DNA of 64,000 nt from Tolypothrix sp. NIES-4075 (GTDB taxonomy: Bacteria; Cyanobacteriota; Cyanobacteriia; Cyanobacteriales; Nostocaceae). A model generated the notes under the pieces. It worked only from the letters and a program-made list of their open reading frames with translations. It did not search any database and had not been told where the DNA came from. Positions 62,301-64,000 of the stretch are shown piece by piece. Made by a program: the position numbers and the translations under genes. The stretch lies in the NCBI RefSeq assembly GCF_002218085.1, contig NZ_BDUC01000005.1, positions 324,473 through 388,472 on the forward strand. Direction: 5' to 3'. The first letter of the stretch is position 1. Every line of letters begins with the position of its first letter.

Positions 62301-63641
62301 CGTGCAGCTATACGGCAAGAAGAAGAATGCACAGTAATTATACGCAACTATCGTAAAGATGGTACTTTGTTTTGGAATAAATTAAACATTTCTCCGGTTT
62401 TTGATGTCAATGGTGTCTGCACCCACTATATCGGTATTCAAACCGATGTTAGCGAGCAGCAAGCTGCGCTACGCGAACGCAAGTTAGCAGAAACAATTCT
62501 ACTGGTATTGCAAGAAAGGCTGCAATATTTACTTGACTCTAGTCCTGGCGTGATTTATACCTGCAAAACTTCCAGCAATTACGGCACCACCTTCGTCAGC
62601 GAAAATATCGCCACTATGCTGGGGTATGAAGCACAAGAATTTCTCGAATCTTCTAGCTTCTGGGCTAGCCACATTCACCCAGAAGACGCACCGCAGGTAT
62701 TTGCTCAGATGTCAAGAATATTTGAGCAAGAACAGTACAACCACGAATATCGCTTTTTGCATCAAGATGGGGTTTATCGGTGGATATACGACCAAGCGAA
62801 ACTAGTGCGCGATCAAGCTGGCAATCCACTGGAAATCGTCGGTTACTGGGCAGATATCACCGATCGCAAGCAATTAGAAGAGGAACTCAGAAGTGCGTTA
62901 GAAAAAGAAAAAGAACTTAACGAACTTAAATCCCGCTTTATTTCCATGACTTCCCATGAATTCCGCACACCCTTGAGTACTATTCTTTCTTCTTGCGAGT
63001 TACTCGAACACTATCGGCACAAATGGACGCAAGAAAAACAACTCAATCATTTGCATCGCATTCAAAACGCAGTCAAGCGGATGACTGAAATGTTTAATGA
63101 TGTTTTGTTTATTAGTAAGGAAGAAGCGGGAAAACTAGACTGTAGAACACAAACCTTGGATTTGGTTCAATACTGCCGTCATTTGGTGGAAGAAGTGCAA
63201 CAGAATCTCACTAGTCAGCAATATGAAGCACAACCCAGCCCGCGTATTGCTTTTAGCAGTCAATATCAATTCATGCCATGTTGCATGGATGAAAACTTGC
63301 TCGAACACATTCTGAGTAACTTACTCTCAAATGCGATTAAGTATTCAAATATTGATTCTACCGTCAAGTTTACTTTGACTAAAGAGGATGAACGAGCAAT
63401 ATTTGTGATTCAAGACCAAGGTATTGGTATTCCTCAAGAAGACCTACTTCACCTGTATGAATCTTTCCACCGTGCCACTAATGTTGGCAATCGCCAAGGA
63501 ACCGGTTTAGGATTGGCGATTGTGAAAAAGTGTGTAGACATACACCAAGGGGAAATTTTTGTCAAGAGTGAACTAGGCATTGGGACAACTTTTACTGTGA
63601 TTCTACCTTTAAATAAAGCGGACGCTTGTACTGGGGACTGA
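59307..63641 (+). CDS. Hybrid sensor kinase: CBS pair, eight PAS (one LOV), HisKA, HATPase
   Basis: 1444 aa, soluble. Two CBS domains (about 1-135; LFTPQDVLRLIS and LGIVTFQSI), then eight PAS/PAC units from about 150 to 1190. The seventh carries the LOV flavin motif GRNCRFLQG with NYRKDGTLFWN (about 985-1030), so it should bind FMN and sense blue light. Then HisKA with phosphoacceptor His in MTSHEFRTPLSTIL (about 1215) and HATPase (NLLSNAIKYSN, DQGIGIPQEDL, GTGLGLAIVKKC). No TM. A response regulator gene follows 38 bp later, the likely partner. Confidence 0.92.
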   Translation: MQALAEFLHLPSIESVIDFSFLTVAPATSVIEAIALLSNEQASAVLVIEDSHIQGLFTPQDVLRLISHEVDLKTTQISQVMNHSVITLKKSDFHDIATALSLLRQHQLSLIPIVDEQNELLGIVTFQSICQALSTGKKRDSLELASLVETNEDVFRQLIENICEVFFVRDPKENKIVYASPAYEKIWGRKCDRLYENPLDFTEAIHPEDRDRIIADITAQTSGKPYEQEYRILRPDGEVRWIWSRTFPLKNELGEVYRITGIAQDITLAKQASQALRESEQRFQTMADSAPVLIWMSDTDAVCTFLNQAWLDFTGRTQEQELGNGWTENIHCEDRERCIDIYFSAFNARQCFQMEYRLWRGDGGYRWLLDRGIPRFTPDGNFAGYIGCCIDITELKQTNEELETLIAERTKIVKQMNRQLVLEMADRQHFEDELRRSQQMLQLVFDNIPECVFWKDIDSVYLGCNRNFAHCVGFDNPEDIVGKTDYDLVCNQQEASFYRECDARVMQTNTPEYKIVAPHIQRDGKQAWLQTNKVPLHNTEGKVVGILGTFEDITVKRQAELALRETQERLQAILDNSSAIIYIVDTEDRYLLINRQYEKLFNMAQQQIVGKSIYDIWSKDVADGFVVNNRQVLLNNIPIEAEEVVPQEDGLHTYLSVKFPLLDANGVASGVCGISTDITERKRTESELRQSEERFRTLVEGVRDYAIFMLSPQGQIASWNFGAQSITGYQEAEIIGQHFSCFQGLEETSSINEELEIAAATGRFECEGKCIRKDGSHFWANIVITALQDETGLRGFCKFIRDITYKKVAEETLLRWRKAIESSSDAIGITDIDGQGVYVNPAFIELFAYTVEELNAAGGPSAIFTKKPEFERIKETVQRGESWRGEVSLQTRIGRIVQIDLRADAIKDAAGKIIGTVGIHTDISERKRVEQTLKLRDRAIAACNNGIIISDAKLPDSPLIYVNAAFERTTGYTAVEVIGRNCRFLQGSDTQQPEIKQLRAAIRQEEECTVIIRNYRKDGTLFWNKLNISPVFDVNGVCTHYIGIQTDVSEQQAALRERKLAETILLVLQERLQYLLDSSPGVIYTCKTSSNYGTTFVSENIATMLGYEAQEFLESSSFWASHIHPEDAPQVFAQMSRIFEQEQYNHEYRFLHQDGVYRWIYDQAKLVRDQAGNPLEIVGYWADITDRKQLEEELRSALEKEKELNELKSRFISMTSHEFRTPLSTILSSCELLEHYRHKWTQEKQLNHLHRIQNAVKRMTEMFNDVLFISKEEAGKLDCRTQTLDLVQYCRHLVEEVQQNLTSQQYEAQPSPRIAFSSQYQFMPCCMDENLLEHILSNLLSNAIKYSNIDSTVKFTLTKEDERAIFVIQDQGIGIPQEDLLHLYESFHRATNVGNRQGTGLGLAIVKKCVDIHQGEIFVKSELGIGTTFTVILPLNKADACTGD

Positions 63642-63679
63642 TGAGTCCGTAATAAATTAGATACAACTGGAGATAAATC

Positions 63680-64000
63680 ATGACTAAGATTTTAGTAATT
63701 GAAGATGAAAAAGCTGTCCGCGAAAACCTTTTGGAATTGCTGGAAGCTGAAGATTTTCAGGCTGTTGCCGCTGCCAATGGACGAATTGGATTAGAGTTAG
63801 TAACCAGTGAAAATCCGGATTTAATTTTGTGCGACATGATGATGCCGGAAATAGACGGTTATGGCGTGTTAGCTTTCATTAGACAAGACCCGGTAACGGC
63901 AACAATTCCCTTTATTTTCCTCACAGCAAAGTCTAGCAGGTCTGACTTTCGTCATGGCATGAATTTGGGTGCTGATGACTATTTAACGAAACCATTTACT
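63680..64000 (+). CDS. Response regulator receiver (partial)
   Basis: 107 residues visible; continues past the window. CheY-like fold: acidic pair in IEDEKA, phosphorylated Asp in DLILCDMMMPEIDGYG, Thr in FLTAKS, and Lys in YLTKPF. GGAG lies 7 bases before the ATG. Starts 38 bp after the kinase stop, so it is the probable cognate regulator. Output domain not visible. Confidence 0.93.
   Translation, partial: MTKILVIEDEKAVRENLLELLEAEDFQAVAAANGRIGLELVTSENPDLILCDMMMPEIDGYGVLAFIRQDPVTATIPFIFLTAKSSRSDFRHGMNLGADDYLTKPFT

Overview
The window comes from a filamentous, heterocyst-forming cyanobacterium (Nostocales). Evidence: many GCGATCGC (HIP1-type) octamers, heptanucleotide low-complexity repeats between genes, a heterocyst-glycolipid gene island, a phycobilisome lyase (CpcT) and cyanobacteria-specific families (KGK, DUF4278, DUF5132, HMA_2-like). 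From memory of Anabaena sp. PCC 7120, the left 21 kb plus cpcT matches the order hglE / hgdB-hgdC / ... / hglT / cpcT there; I could not check this by search.

Layout: (1) 1-8140, minus strand: PUFA-synthase-like polyketide genes. HglE is KS-AT-ACP-ACP plus a KR half, the next ORF carries the catalytic KR plus a DH-like region, and a third ketosynthase gene runs off the window edge. (2) 8141-10159: long divergent intergenic region. (3) 10160-20016, plus strand: HgdB/HgdC-type transporter parts, three intact glycosyltransferases plus a GT28-like one, an epimerase, a DUF2141 protein and HglT. Two decayed glycosyltransferase fragments sit just before hglT. Together these genes would build, glycosylate and deposit heterocyst glycolipids. 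(4) 20146-21393: periplasmic TPR protein.

(5) 21569-41305: a 19.7 kb integrated element flanked by a perfect 19-bp direct repeat, inserted 67 bp upstream of cpcT. It has a tyrosine recombinase at its left end, a leftward operon of very small genes around an FtsK/HerA-like P-loop ATPase, a central regulator with a candidate programmed -1 frameshift, a TOPRIM/VapE-type primase-helicase, and a rightward block of unrecognised proteins. That block includes a membrane-anchored collagen-like protein, a 65-aa one-TM holin-like protein and a candidate lysis protein. No terminase, portal or tail genes are recognisable. It looks like a plasmid/virus hybrid, possibly a tailless virus. It is the least described and most interesting part of the window.

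(6) 41373-42412: cpcT and tRNA-Cys. (7) 42795-53156: six proteins sharing an HMA_2-like domain without CxxC. They are fused to a PAP2 phosphatase, fused to a P-type ATPase lacking CPC, or stand alone or in tandem; they lie with a DUF5132 protein and around a WD40 protein, plus two unusual tandem-repeat arrays. (8) 53834-64000: GMC oxidoreductase, DUF4278 protein, secreted GHL10-type glycosidase, and a very large CBS/multi-PAS/LOV hybrid histidine kinase followed by its response regulator (cut by the window end).
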